Source: Pseudomonadales bacterium (GTDB lineage Bacteria > Pseudomonadota > Gammaproteobacteria > Pseudomonadales > Pseudohongiellaceae). From it: 32,275 nucleotides of DNA. The DNA lies in assembly GCA_022827425.1 (NCBI GenBank), contig JAJDSZ010000029.1, forward strand, positions 1 to 32,275, read 5' to 3'. The position numbers and the translations under genes were made by a program. Below the pieces are notes generated by a model, which saw nothing but the letters and a program-made list of their open reading frames with translations, made no database searches and was not told the DNA's origin. Below, in pieces: positions 17,384-25,937 of this stretch (positions within the stretch are counted from its first letter, which is position 1; each line of letters starts with the position of its first letter).

Positions 17384-18517
17384 TCAGGCCCGGGAGGCTT
17401 GCAGCCGGTCCCGGATTCCCGCGTGGTGGATGGCGCCGGCGTGGGTGACGAGGCTGTCGTTGATGATCTCGTCCTCGCGGTTGATGTTGATTTCCCCGTC
17501 GACCACCAGCAGGTCGAGGAAAGCCATGAGGTTCTTGGCGTAGAGTTCGCTGCCGTGATTGCCCATCTGTCCCGGCAGGTTGACCGGCCCGTCGATTGTC
17601 ACGCCGCCGTGCTGTACCACTTCGCCCGGCCGGGTCAATTCGCAGTTGCCGCCGCCTTCGGCCGCGAGGTCGATAATCACCGAGCCGCCGCGCATGTTTT
17701 CCACGAGATCGGCGCCGATGATGCGCGGCGATGGCCTGCCGGGAATCGCGGCGGTGGCGATGATGACGTCGGCGCCGGTGATATGCCTGCCAAGCACTTC
17801 CCGCTGTTTTGCCTTTTCTTCTTCGGTCAGTTCCCGGGCGTAGCCGCCGCCGCCCTCCGCCGCCACCCGGGTATCGACGAATTTCGCCCCCAGCGATTCC
17901 ACCTGTTCCCTCACCGCGGCGCGCACGTCATAGCCTTCCACCACGGCGCCGAGCCGCCTCGCGGTGGCGATGGCCTGCAGCCCGGCGACCCCGGCGCCGA
18001 TGACGAGCACCCTGGAAGGCCGGATGGTGCCGGCGGCGGTGGTGAGCATGGGAAAGAACTTGCCGAGATGGCTCGCCCCGAGCAGCACCGCCTTGTAGCC
18101 CGCGATACTCGCCTGGGAGGAAAGCGCGTCCATGGCCTGGGCCCGGGAAATGCGCGGGATGAGTTCCACGCTGAAGGCGCTGATATTGCGCCGCGCCAGT
18201 TGTTCGAATCTTTCGGGTTCGCCGTGCGGGTCGAGAAATCCCACCAGCGCCGAGCCTTCGCGCAGGCTCGCGATCTGCTCGTTGCCGGGCGGGTTGACGA
18301 CAAGGCTGATATCGGCCCGGCCGAGAAGTTCGCCGGCGCCCGCGACGATTTCCGCCCCGCCGAAGCTGTCGTCGGCGAACCCGGTTTTCTCGCCGGCGCC
18401 CGCCTCGATGCTGACCCGCATTCCCTTGCCCACAAGCCGCTTCACCGCATCCGGAGCCAGCGCCACCCGCTGCTCTCCCTCCCGCGTTTCCTTCGGAACG
18501 CAAATCTGAACCGCCAT
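17384..18517 (-). CDS. pntAa: NAD(P) transhydrogenase alpha subunit, soluble NAD-binding part (PntAa)
   Basis: PntAa binds NAD(H) and passes hydride to NADP bound on PntB. From the ATG at 18517 the protein has 377 residues and begins with the typical VPKETREGEQRVALAP. The alanine dehydrogenase/transhydrogenase N-terminal domain spans about 1-135, and the Rossmann motif GAGVAGLQAIATARRLGA follows near 170-190. The loop VIATAAIPGRPSPRII and the conserved GGNCELT and SLVTHAGAIHH-like end are present. An AAAGG ribosome-binding site precedes this ATG. The frame stays open upstream to about 18718, but that stretch crosses a dispersed repeat and is not protein-like, so the later start is preferred. 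It is the first gene of the pnt-peptidase unit. Confidence 0.95.
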   Translation of the reverse strand: MAVQICVPKETREGEQRVALAPDAVKRLVGKGMRVSIEAGAGEKTGFADDSFGGAEIVAGAGELLGRADISLVVNPPGNEQIASLREGSALVGFLDPHGEPERFEQLARRNISAFSVELIPRISRAQAMDALSSQASIAGYKAVLLGASHLGKFFPMLTTAAGTIRPSRVLVIGAGVAGLQAIATARRLGAVVEGYDVRAAVREQVESLGAKFVDTRVAAEGGGGYARELTEEEKAKQREVLGRHITGADVIIATAAIPGRPSPRIIGADLVENMRGGSVIIDLAAEGGGNCELTRPGEVVQHGGVTIDGPVNLPGQMGNHGSELYAKNLMAFLDLLVVDGEININREDEIINDSLVTHAGAIHHAGIRDRLQASRA

Positions 18518-18605
18518 AGCCTTTCCCAAGCCGCACCGCAATGTGGGCACGAAGTATAGCGGCTCAGCCAGGGATAGCCAAAACAACTTCACAGGGTCTC
18601 CAGAC

Positions 18606-18642
18606 AGATTCTGCGACTGCGCTTCGCTCCGCGCAGAATGAC
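18606..18642 (+). repeat. Dispersed palindromic repeat, family 2, copy B
   Basis: This 37-base copy begins AGATTCTGCGACT and ends GCAGAATGAC; its ends (ATTCTGCG and CGCAGAAT) are perfect inverted complements. It differs from copy C (29069-29105) at only a few positions. It lies in the 212 bp between the divergent starts of pntAa and the synthase gene, about 90 bp from each. Confidence 0.82.
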
Positions 18643-18673
18643 AGGTTGTTTCCATGGCACCCATGGCGGGATT

Positions 18674-18682
18674 TGCTAGAAT
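18674..18682 (+). promoter_or_regulatory. Extended -10 promoter for the synthase gene
   Basis: TGCTAGAAT matches the extended -10 pattern TGnTATAAT with one mismatch in the hexamer (TAGAAT). It lies 47 bp before the ATG at 18730, giving a leader of about 40 bases. No good -35 is seen at 16-18 bp, as is common for extended -10 promoters. Confidence 0.4.
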
Positions 18683-18729
18683 TGCGCGCTGGCCGATAGG
18701 GGTATGGAAGAGCCTCAACGGAAATAGTC

Positions 18730-20322
18730 ATGAATCAGCCTGCCAGCCGGCGCCATATCGTCCTGATGGACACCACCCTGCGCGATGGGGAGCAGACTCA
18801 GGGGGTTTCCTTTTCGGTCAACGAGAAAGTGAGCATCGCCCGGGCGCTGTTGCAGACCCTGGGGGTGGACCGCATCGAGGTGGCTTCCGCCTGCGTTTCG
18901 GAAGGCGAGCGCGAGGCGGTGGCGCGGATTTGCGCCTGGGCGGAGGACAATGGCTGCGCCGGGCGCGTGGAAGTGCTCGGCCTTGTCGATTACAAGCGCA
19001 GTGTCGACTGGATTCGCGGCGCAGGGGGCAAGGTCATCAACCTGCTCACCAAGGGCAGCGAAAAACACTGCCGCAAGCAGCTCGGCAAAACCCTCGGCCA
19101 GCATCTGGCCGACATCGAAAGAACCGCGGAATACGCCCACAGCCAGGGTCTTGCGGTAAACGCCTACCTTGAGGACTGGTCCAATGGCTATCGCGACAGC
19201 CGCGAGTACGTCTTCGAACTCGTCCGGGGCATGTCGGGCCTCGGCGTCGGCCACTTCATGCTCCCCGACACCCTCGGCATGCTCTCTCCCCGGGAAGTCG
19301 GCCACTATCTCGGGGATATGCGGGAAGGCTTTTCCGAACTCCGGTTCGACTTCCACCCGCACAACGACTACGGACTCGCCACCGCCAATGTGCTCGCCGC
19401 GGTGGAAGCGGGAATCGACTGCATCCACTGCACGGTCAATTGCCTCGGCGAACGGGCGGGCAATGTGTCCCTTGCGGAAATCGCCGTGGTGCTGCGGGAC
19501 ATGGCCGGCGTCGAACTCTCCATCAATGAATCGCGCATCGCCGCGCTCAGCGCCATGGTGGAGAACTTCTCGGGCAAGCGCATTGCCGCCAACACGCCGG
19601 TGACCGGCGCCGATGTCTTCACCCAGACCGCTGGCATCCACGCCGACGGCGACCTCAAGGGCAACCTCTATGTTTCCCGTCTCGGCCCGGAGCGTTTCAA
19701 CCGCAAGCGCAGCTACGCCCTCGGCAAGATGAGCGGCAAGGCCTCGCTGATCAACAATCTCGATGAACTCGGCATTAGCCTCACCGCGGAAGAGCAGGCC
19801 GCGGTGCTGAAGCGCATCGTCGAGCTTGGCGATTCCAAACACGTCATCACCACCGACGACCTGCCGGTGATCATCGCCGATGTGCTCGAAGACCGGGAAC
19901 AGCAGGAGCAGCGGGACGCCCGGCACGTGCGCCTGCTCAACTGCTACATCAATACCGGCCTCGATGTGGACAGCACCGCCAGCGTGCGGCTTGCCGTCGG
20001 CGAGGCCATCAGCCAGAGTTCCGGCGTGGGCAATGGCGGTTTCGACGCCTTCATGGATGCCGCGGGCAAGATTTTCGCCGAGCACGATTTCCGCCTGCCC
20101 GAGCTCGTGGATTACGAAATCCACATCCCCCGGGGCGGTCAGACCGACGCCCTCACCGAGTGCTTCATCACCTGGCAACTTCCCGAACGCAAGCTCAAGA
20201 CCCGGGGGGTGGACGCCAATCAGGTGCTCGCCGCGGTAAAGGCCACCCTGCGCATGATCAATCTGCGGCTGCCGGCGCGGCGGCGTAATGCTCCGCCACA
20301 AGATCGCCAAAAGAGCGCGTAG
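18730..20322 (+). CDS. 2-isopropylmalate/citramalate synthase family protein
   Basis: This 530-residue enzyme condenses acetyl-CoA with a 2-oxo acid. The DRE-TIM barrel is shown by DTTLRDGEQTQGVSFS (14-29), the metal-binding HPHND near 217, and NCLGERAGNVSLAEI near 237. The C-terminal 150 residues form the allosteric regulatory domain (VRLLNCYINTGLDVDSTASVRLAVG, then GNGGFDAFMDA). The TQGVSFS wording is closer to the citramalate synthase and Bacteroidetes-type synthase branch than to classical LeuA, so the substrate may be pyruvate (isoleucine route) or 2-oxoisovalerate (leucine route); I cannot separate these by eye. The neighbour leuB acts in both routes. The two genes converge and overlap by 65 bp, so the arginine-rich tail after NLRLPA is shared with leuB sequence and is probably not conserved. 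Confidence 0.88.
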   Translation: MNQPASRRHIVLMDTTLRDGEQTQGVSFSVNEKVSIARALLQTLGVDRIEVASACVSEGEREAVARICAWAEDNGCAGRVEVLGLVDYKRSVDWIRGAGGKVINLLTKGSEKHCRKQLGKTLGQHLADIERTAEYAHSQGLAVNAYLEDWSNGYRDSREYVFELVRGMSGLGVGHFMLPDTLGMLSPREVGHYLGDMREGFSELRFDFHPHNDYGLATANVLAAVEAGIDCIHCTVNCLGERAGNVSLAEIAVVLRDMAGVELSINESRIAALSAMVENFSGKRIAANTPVTGADVFTQTAGIHADGDLKGNLYVSRLGPERFNRKRSYALGKMSGKASLINNLDELGISLTAEEQAAVLKRIVELGDSKHVITTDDLPVIIADVLEDREQQEQRDARHVRLLNCYINTGLDVDSTASVRLAVGEAISQSSGVGNGGFDAFMDAAGKIFAEHDFRLPELVDYEIHIPRGGQTDALTECFITWQLPERKLKTRGVDANQVLAAVKATLRMINLRLPARRRNAPPQDRQKSA

Positions 20323-21370
20323 AGATTGTTTGTGAATCCGACCCGGGGCCGGCAAGGTCGGGGGTGGCGTAACCCCGGTCGAACACCGACCGCATCGCCT
20401 TCCACACATGGCCAGCCTCATCCTTCAGGCCAAGGCTCATTTCCAGCAGCATGGCCACCGAACCGATCATGGAATAGGGGTTGGCCACATTCTTGCCGGC
20501 AATATCCGGCGCCGAGCCGTGGGATGGCTCGTAATAGGCTTTTTCCGGCCCGAGGCAGGCCGAAGGCATCAGCCCGAGCGAACCGAGAATGCCGCCAGCC
20601 TGGTCGCTGAGAATATCGCCGAACATGTTCTCCATCACCATTACGTCGAACTGCCGTGGATTCAGGCAGAGATAGGTTGCGGCGGCGTCCACCAGGATAT
20701 GCCGCACCTCCACTTCGGGGAACTCCCGCCCCACCTCGCCAAGCACTTCATTCCACAGCACGCTGGACTTGAGCACATTGCTCTTGTGGATATTGTGGAG
20801 GATTTTTTTTCTGCCCCGGGCGGTCTCGAAGGCAACCCGGGCGATGCGCCCGATCTGCTCCTCGTCATAGTCGAGACTTTCCTTGACATATCTCTTGCCC
20901 GCGGCGTTGCGACCACTCTCCTTGGCACCGAAATACAGCCCCCCGACAAGCTCCCGGATCATCATGATGTCGATGCCGCCGGCGATGACTTCCGGTTTCA
21001 GCGGCGAGAAATGCGTCAGCCCCCCGGCCAGCCGCACCGGGCGGAAATTGGCGAAAGTGTCGAAGCGCCGCCGCAGGGGCAGCAGGGCGCCGCGCTCGGG
21101 CCGCATGTCCACGGGGATTTTCCCGGTCTGCTCGTGGTCGAGCCCGATGGGTCCCTTGAGAATCGCATCGGCCCGGTCGCACAGATCCCGGGTCTCCCGG
21201 GGAAAAGCATCGCCATGGCTGAACCAGGCCCCGGCGCCGAATGCGCCATGGGTGAGTTCAAGTTGCAAGTCGCTGCGGGATTCCGCAAGCCGCAGAATCT
21301 TGACGGCTTCGGCCATGATTTCCGGCCCGATGCCGTCCCCGTCGAGCAGGGCGATGGTGTATGAAGGCAT
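20258..21370 (-). CDS. leuB: 3-isopropylmalate dehydrogenase family protein
   Basis: LeuB oxidatively decarboxylates 3-isopropylmalate (or 3-methylmalate) with NAD, next to a matching synthase gene. Starting at the ATG at 21370 gives 370 residues, beginning YTIALLDGDGIGPE; a TTG six codons upstream is a less likely start. Typical blocks are ILKGPIGLDH, FANFRPVR, IRELVGGLYFG, KSNVLKSS, the metal-binding ENMFGDILSDQAG, and EPSHGSAPDIAGKNVANP. The C-terminal Ala-rich tail lies in the overlap with the convergent synthase gene. The LLPLRRRFDTFANFRPV segment is normal for the family, and no key residue seems missing. It diverges from gpsA. Confidence 0.92.
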   Translation of the reverse strand: MPSYTIALLDGDGIGPEIMAEAVKILRLAESRSDLQLELTHGAFGAGAWFSHGDAFPRETRDLCDRADAILKGPIGLDHEQTGKIPVDMRPERGALLPLRRRFDTFANFRPVRLAGGLTHFSPLKPEVIAGGIDIMMIRELVGGLYFGAKESGRNAAGKRYVKESLDYDEEQIGRIARVAFETARGRKKILHNIHKSNVLKSSVLWNEVLGEVGREFPEVEVRHILVDAAATYLCLNPRQFDVMVMENMFGDILSDQAGGILGSLGLMPSACLGPEKAYYEPSHGSAPDIAGKNVANPYSMIGSVAMLLEMSLGLKDEAGHVWKAMRSVFDRGYATPDLAGPGSDSQTISTRSFGDLVAEHYAAAPAAAD

Positions 21371-21396
21371 GAATTTTCCCGGTTGCAACGGAGCGG

Positions 21397-21402
21397 ATTA
21401 TG
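21397..21402 (-). promoter_or_regulatory. Possible -10 element for leuB
   Basis: On the minus strand this reads CATAAT, five of six matches to the sigma70 -10, about 27 bp ahead of the leuB ATG. No convincing -35 was found, so it is tentative. Confidence 0.28.
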
Positions 21403-21481
21403 CACCAGCGGACACCCGGGCGGTAGCGATGAAATTCCCGCGCTCATCTGGAAAAGCCAAACTCCACGCCTTCACGCTGTT

Positions 21482-21509
21482 TTGCCGGACAATCCATAAC
21501 GGCTATCAT
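21482..21509 (+). promoter_or_regulatory. Sigma70-type promoter for gpsA
   Basis: TTGCCG (21482-21487), a 16-bp spacer and TATCAT (21504-21509) form a plausible promoter 23 bp ahead of the gpsA GTG. Transcription would start around 21516, leaving a very short leader that still contains the GGGAG ribosome-binding site. It would drive gpsA and the two genes behind it. Confidence 0.42.
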
Positions 21510-21532
21510 GCCGGCGAGCGGGAGCGGATTTC

Positions 21533-22567
21533 GTGAAGCGGATTGAAAAGATCGCGGTGGTGGGCGGCGGCAGTTTTGGCACTGTGATCGCCAACATCAC
21601 CGCCAGGAATGGCTGCGACGTCAGTTTCTGGATGCGCAGCGACGAACTCGCCCGGGATGTCAATCACCGGCGCGAGAACCCCCAGTATCTGCCCGGTTAT
21701 GAAATCAATCCCAGAGTCGTCGCTTCGGACGACATGGCCGCCGCGGTATCCGATGCGGAGTTGATTTTCGTCGCGGTGCCGAGTTCGAGTTTCCGCCCTG
21801 TGGTGCGGGAAATGCTCCTCCACGCCAGGCCGGACGCGATGCTTGTCAGCGGCACCAAGGGCATCGCGGCGGACAGCTTCCTGCTGATGAGCCAGATTCT
21901 GCGCCAGGAGGCCCCCGCCGCCCGGGTGGGCGTGCTCAGCGGACCCAATCTCGCCCGGGAAATCGCAGCCGGTCATCTCACCGGCACGGTCATCGCCAGC
22001 GAGAACGAGGCCGTGCGCGAGAACGTGCGCAGCCTGCTGCGCTCGGAATCCTTCCGGGTATACACCAATGACGACATGCTCGGCGTGGAACTCGGCGGCT
22101 CGCTGAAAAACATCTACGCCATTATCGCCGGCATCGCCGCCGCCCTCGGCATGGGCCACAACACCAACAGCATGCTGGTAACCCGGGCATTGACCGAAAT
22201 GGCCCGCTTCGGCAGCGAACTCGGCGCCGACCCCATGACCTTCCTCGGCCTGTCCGGCGTCGGCGACCTCGTGGTGACGAGTTCAACCCCGCTCAGCCGC
22301 AACTACCGTATCGGCTTCGCCCTCGGCAAGGGCAAGAGCGTGGAGGAGGCAATCAGGGAAGTAGGGCAGGTTGCGGAAGGCGTCAACACCGTTAAACTGG
22401 TCAGCGGGAAAGCCGGAGAACTCGGCGTATACATGCCGCTGGCCCAGGGCCTGCACCGGATCATCCACGAACGGGAATCCATCGGCAGCATACTTTCCTC
22501 GCTGATGCTCAGCGAACAGGCCCTGGACGTGGAATTCGCCGCCAACGAAGACAAGACCTTGAGGTAG
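21533..22567 (+). CDS. gpsA: Glycerol-3-phosphate dehydrogenase [NAD(P)+]
   Basis: GpsA reduces dihydroxyacetone phosphate to sn-glycerol 3-phosphate for phospholipid synthesis, in the cytoplasm. The 344-residue protein starts with the Rossmann motif AVVGGGSFGT (8-17). It has the conserved GTKGI (107-111) and SGPNLAREI, and ELGGSLKNIYAI with catalytic Lys192. The NTNSMLVTRALTEMARFG and SGVGDLVVTSSTPLSRNYRIG blocks of the substrate domain are present. The start codon is GTG, with GGGAG about ten bases upstream. It is followed after 5 bp by the DUF4389 gene, whose ribosome-binding site overlaps the gpsA stop. The gene order gpsA-DUF4389 is familiar from Pseudomonas-like genomes. Confidence 0.96.
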   Translation: MKRIEKIAVVGGGSFGTVIANITARNGCDVSFWMRSDELARDVNHRRENPQYLPGYEINPRVVASDDMAAAVSDAELIFVAVPSSSFRPVVREMLLHARPDAMLVSGTKGIAADSFLLMSQILRQEAPAARVGVLSGPNLAREIAAGHLTGTVIASENEAVRENVRSLLRSESFRVYTNDDMLGVELGGSLKNIYAIIAGIAAALGMGHNTNSMLVTRALTEMARFGSELGADPMTFLGLSGVGDLVVTSSTPLSRNYRIGFALGKGKSVEEAIREVGQVAEGVNTVKLVSGKAGELGVYMPLAQGLHRIIHERESIGSILSSLMLSEQALDVEFAANEDKTLR

Positions 22568-22572
22568 CAACC

Positions 22573-23106
22573 ATGACAGACAATCCGAATGCGAGTGCCT
22601 GGAAGGACCCGGCGATCTGGGGGCGGGCGGTGTTCGCCCTGCTGTACCTGCTGATTCTCGCCCTGGTGGCGGGGCCTCTGGTAATCATGCTCGGCCTGGT
22701 GCAGGGGGTTTTCACGGTCGCCACAGGGGAGGACAACCGCAATCTGCGGGACCTCGGTGCGGCACTGGCCGGATATGTCCACGAGATTCTGCTTTTCGTC
22801 ACCTGGAACCAGGAACAGAAGCCGTTCCCCTTCAGTGAGTTTCCCCGGACCGGGGGCGATGCCGTCGGGGAAGCGGCGGCTGAACCTGCCGGAGATAAAG
22901 CGGCACAGCCGCAAGCACGGAAAACCGTTGCCGCGGACGAAGAGAGCGAATCCGGCGCAGCCGGCGATGGCGCCCCGGAAAGCGGGGGCGCGGAGGAGGA
23001 ATCCGCCGAATCGGACAAAGCCGGCGATCCCGCCGGGAAAAGCGTTCGCAAGAAAAAGACCGGCTCCAGCAAGTCCGGGACAGACGATTCCGCCAGCGGG
23101 GATTGA
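22573..23106 (+). CDS. DUF4389 membrane protein
   Basis: This 177-residue protein of unknown function has one long hydrophobic stretch (about 20-52) followed by the diagnostic GEDNRNLRDLGAALAGYVHEILLFVTWNQEQKPFPF-type core (about residues 53-89; the FVTWN and KPFPFSEFP words are the family marks). The last 90 residues are a disordered tail of acidic, Ala, Gly and Ser residues ending in a Lys-rich KSVRKKKTGSSKSG stretch. The tail is much longer than in typical members, from memory. It is a small inner-membrane protein cotranscribed with gpsA, perhaps linked to envelope lipid metabolism, but no function is established. Confidence 0.85.
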   Translation: MTDNPNASAWKDPAIWGRAVFALLYLLILALVAGPLVIMLGLVQGVFTVATGEDNRNLRDLGAALAGYVHEILLFVTWNQEQKPFPFSEFPRTGGDAVGEAAAEPAGDKAAQPQARKTVAADEESESGAAGDGAPESGGAEEESAESDKAGDPAGKSVRKKKTGSSKSGTDDSASGD

Positions 23107-23168
23107 GTTGTCCGATGGAGCGAGCCCGCCCGATAGGGTACATTTGCTCGACAGGGTCGAATCGCCCG

Positions 23169-24083
23169 ATGGAGATTCGGGCAATTCTCATTCTGGCGTT
23201 CTGGTTTTTGCTGCTGTCTGCCCAGGCTTCGCTCGCCCAGCAGTCCGACCATCCGCTGTTCGGTGGATTTCCCGATTCCACCATCAGCGATTACCAGGCC
23301 GAGTCTGACGTCAATTACCGGGTGGTGCTCGGGAGTCTGCAAAGCGTTCGCGGCCAAGTCACACCGGAAGCGTCCGAGCGGCTGCGGGGCAGGCTGACGC
23401 GGATTCTCTACGAAATTTCCGACGGCTTTACCGGCCAGGACGTGATTGATTTTTTTGTCGAACAGATGCGTTCCCGGGGATACAGCGAGTTGTTTTCCTG
23501 CGCCGGGCGCGCCTGTGGCAGCAGCGAGTACTGGGCCAATGACATCTTCGGCAACCGGATTCTCTATGGTCCGGTGCGGAACCAGTTTTATCTCGTCATG
23601 GGTTCCGAGCCGCCGGGGCAGTTCTTCATTTCCGCCTACCTCATCACCCGCAGCAATCGCCAGTTGCTGGCCTATTTGGAGATCATCGAACCCGAAGCAG
23701 GCCACGCTGCCGTCGCCTCCGGCGCCACGCCGCAATCCATGCTCAATCAATTGCGAAGCAATGGCGGCCTGGTAGTCCCCGGACTGTCATTCACAGCCGC
23801 CGACGAGCTGGAATCAGGCGCCGACCTCGACAACATCGTTGAACTGCTGAACCTGGACCCGCAACTGCAACTCCACCTGGTCTCTCATCTGCGGGGGGAG
23901 GCCAATCTCGAAGAACTGCTTTCCCGCAGCCAGGCCCGGGCCGAATCCATACGCCAACGTCTGCTGGCGGCAGGCATCGACCCGTCGCGCCTGTCCGCGA
24001 GAGGGCTCGGCCCGCTTTCCCCGCTATGCGCAGCGGAAAATTGCGCAGAGAGGGTGGAACTCATAGCGCAGACCGCGCCTTGA
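23169..24083 (+). CDS. Exported DUF4892 protein
   Basis: Starting at the ATG at 23169 gives 304 residues with a signal peptide (MEIRAILILAFWFLLL, cleavage near LAQ, residue 24). Earlier in-frame starts (TTG at 23103, ATG at 23115) put a non-signal stretch ahead of it. DUF4892 is recognised by FSCAGRACGSSEYWANDIF. The C-terminal part (about 240-300) resembles an OmpA-like peptidoglycan-binding fragment: SRSQARAESIRQRLLAAGID and LSARGLGPLSPLC. This suggests a periplasmic protein close to the cell wall. The 62 bp ahead of the start contain imprecise repeats of CGATGGAG and CGATAGGGT-like words. The gene follows DUF4389 in the gpsA unit and converges with folE, 51 bp apart. Biochemical function is unknown. 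Confidence 0.85.
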   Translation: MEIRAILILAFWFLLLSAQASLAQQSDHPLFGGFPDSTISDYQAESDVNYRVVLGSLQSVRGQVTPEASERLRGRLTRILYEISDGFTGQDVIDFFVEQMRSRGYSELFSCAGRACGSSEYWANDIFGNRILYGPVRNQFYLVMGSEPPGQFFISAYLITRSNRQLLAYLEIIEPEAGHAAVASGATPQSMLNQLRSNGGLVVPGLSFTAADELESGADLDNIVELLNLDPQLQLHLVSHLRGEANLEELLSRSQARAESIRQRLLAAGIDPSRLSARGLGPLSPLCAAENCAERVELIAQTAP

Positions 24084-24134
24084 GTTGGCAAGGCACCGCG
24101 CGGCGGTTGGAAACACAAACCACGACACGGCAAG

Positions 24135-24683
24135 CTACTTCAACAGCGACAATAACTCGGCCCGGGTTGAGGCGCTGCTGCGGAACACTCCCCGCATGCA
24201 CGATGTCGTCATTACCGAATTCTGCTTTTCCACTCCCCGCATCATCATGCACATGTGTTGCGCTTCAGCGATGACCGCCACCCCCTTGGCTCCGGTGATT
24301 TCAAGAATGCAATTGGCGATTTGCTGGGTGAGATTTTCCTGAATCTGCAATCGGCGGGCGAAAACATCGACAATACGGGCGACTTTCGACAGGCCAAGCA
24401 CCTTCCCACCGGGTACATAGGCCACGTGGCACTTGCCGATAAAGGGCAGCAGATGGTGCTCGCACAAGCTGTACATCTCGATGTTCTTGACAATCACCAT
24501 CTCATCAGAATCAGAGGCATACAGCGCTTTGTTGACAATTTCATCAATGTCTTGCCGGTAGCCCTGGGTGAGAAATTGAAAGGCGGAGGCGGCGCGCTCG
24601 GGGGTCTTTTCAAGCCCTTCCCGTTCCAGATCCTCGCCGATCCCCGCTATGATGGAAGCAAAAGCCTGGGCTAGTTCCTGCAT
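24135..24683 (-). CDS. folE: GTP cyclohydrolase I
   Basis: FolE converts GTP to 7,8-dihydroneopterin triphosphate, the first step of folate (and pterin) synthesis. The 182-residue protein has the zinc ligands Cys74 and His77 (CEHHLLPF) and Cys145 ([13 protein letters not shown]), plus [20 protein letters not shown] and the N-terminal [10 protein letters not shown]. Length and motifs match the homodecameric type I enzyme, and no residue seems missing. The start has AGGA eleven bases upstream. It diverges from prmB with 126 bp between the starts, where TTGACA (24757-24762) occurs but has no good -10. Confidence 0.96.
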   Translation of the reverse strand: MQELAQAFASIIAGIGEDLEREGLEKTPERAASAFQFLTQGYRQDIDEIVNKALYASDSDEMVIVKNIEMYSLCEHHLLPFIGKCHVAYVPGGKVLGLSKVARIVDVFARRLQIQENLTQQIANCILEITGAKGVAVIAEAQHMCMMMRGVEKQNSVMTTSCMRGVFRSSASTRAELLSLLK

Positions 24684-24809
24684 GTTGTATATTCCTGTTT
24701 TCAGTGGGCTTCTGCCCAGTCAGATTTCTGGTGCGCAAGCATACCATTCTTCGGCCTTGACATGATTCGGCCTCATTGATCGAACAACTTCATTCAGACC
24801 GGTCAAGCC

Positions 24810-25688
24810 ATGTTTCTGCAAGACTTCATCGAACAACTCGCCGCGCGATTCGGTGACGCCAACATTCACTGCGGACATGGCGTTGACAATCTATACGACG
24901 AAGCGGTGTATCTGGTTTTCGGCGCGCTGGGGCTGGATTTCCAGCGCCCGGTCGCGCAGCAGAACCGGAAACTGGCTCCCGATGAGTTCGCCCGCCTGGA
25001 GCGTCTCGCCCTTACCCGGGTGGAGCGGCGGATTCCCGTGGCCTACCTTCTCGGAAGAGCCTGGTTTGCCGGATACGAGTTTCATTGCGACCCCCGGGCG
25101 CTGATTCCCAGGTCGCCCATGGCGGAACTGATCCGCAATCGATTCGAAACCTTGCTGGATAGCGAGCCGGGCAGGGCGCTCGATCTATGCTGCGGCGGCG
25201 GCTGCATGGGAATCGCCTGCGCGCTGCAGTTTCCCGCCTGCCAGGTGGACCTGGCGGACATCTCTTCCGGGGCGCTGGCTCTGGCCCGGAAAAACATCGC
25301 CCTGTACAAGCTGGAATCCAGGGCCAAAACGCGGCAAAGCGACCTGTTCGCCGGTCTTGACGGCAAATACGACCTGATTCTTGCCAATCCGCCCTATGTT
25401 CCCCAGGCAGAAATCGAACAGCTACCCCCGGAATACCACCACGAACCCCGGCTCGGACTTCACGGCGGCGGAGTTGATGGCGTCGATATCGCCGCCCGCC
25501 TGCTGAATGAAGCCGCCAGCCACCTAAACCCCGACGGCCTGTTGATTCTGGAAACAGGTTACAGCGCCGAAGCGCTCCAGGCGCGATTTCCCGCCACGCC
25601 TTTCCTTTGGCTCGATTTCGAAGCTGGCGGCCATGGCATCTGTGCGGTTCCTGCCGGGCAATTCCGGCAGCTCATCCACCCTGGGTAG
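24810..25688 (+). CDS. prmB: Ribosomal protein L3 N5-glutamine methyltransferase
   Basis: PrmB methylates a glutamine side chain in ribosomal protein L3 using S-adenosylmethionine. The 292-residue protein has the SAM-binding motif LDLCCGGGCMGIA (125-137), the glutamine-binding NPPY (193-196) and the PrmB-type segment ALIPRSPMAELI, where the release-factor enzyme PrmC has a slightly different wording. The N-terminal region (ERLALTRVERRIPVAYLLGRAWFAGYEF) is normal. The end is followed by 57 bp and then the tail of a broken response regulator gene on the other strand. Confidence 0.92.
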   Translation: MFLQDFIEQLAARFGDANIHCGHGVDNLYDEAVYLVFGALGLDFQRPVAQQNRKLAPDEFARLERLALTRVERRIPVAYLLGRAWFAGYEFHCDPRALIPRSPMAELIRNRFETLLDSEPGRALDLCCGGGCMGIACALQFPACQVDLADISSGALALARKNIALYKLESRAKTRQSDLFAGLDGKYDLILANPPYVPQAEIEQLPPEYHHEPRLGLHGGGVDGVDIAARLLNEAASHLNPDGLLILETGYSAEALQARFPATPFLWLDFEAGGHGICAVPAGQFRQLIHPG

Positions 25689-25745
25689 GATGCGGATGAA
25701 GAGGCGCTTCTGGTCGGTTGCGCCGACCGGGCTCCACTCGCAGAA

Positions 25746-25937
25746 TCACATCAGTTTGCACAGATGTCCGTAGGTCTGACTGGAGCGGAGGGTTTCAGGG
25801 CGGTCGCGCAGCCGTAAAGCTTCCTGTCCTTCCCCGGCAACGCCGGCAATGGCAAGCTCAGGCCAAAGCATGGCAAGTTTCCCCCGCAACTGCTCGGCGA
25901 GCAAGGGTTCGTCTTCCACAATCAGGGCGCTTGTCAT
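25746..25937 (-). pseudogene. Truncated LytR-type response regulator
   Basis: Only the first 43 or so residues are recognisable: TSALIVEDEPLLAEQLRGKL, then the AGVAGEGQEAL helix of a CheY-like receiver. The phospho-acceptor aspartate, the rest of the receiver and the DNA-binding domain are absent. The last 20 codons (RPETLRSSQTYGHLCKLM) do not look like a receiver and end at a TGA. I could not find the missing parts in any frame downstream. Its ATG overlaps the stop of the kinase gene (ATGA), the usual coupling of a LytS/LytR pair, so the relic shows how the operon once looked. Confidence 0.78.

Noticed and set aside
18518-18718. N-terminal extension of PntAa
   Set aside because: The open stretch crosses a dispersed repeat and has no homologous text; the ATG at 18517 has a good ribosome-binding site and the normal family start.
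24757-24785. TTGACA as promoter of prmB
   Set aside because: No acceptable -10 at the correct distance.
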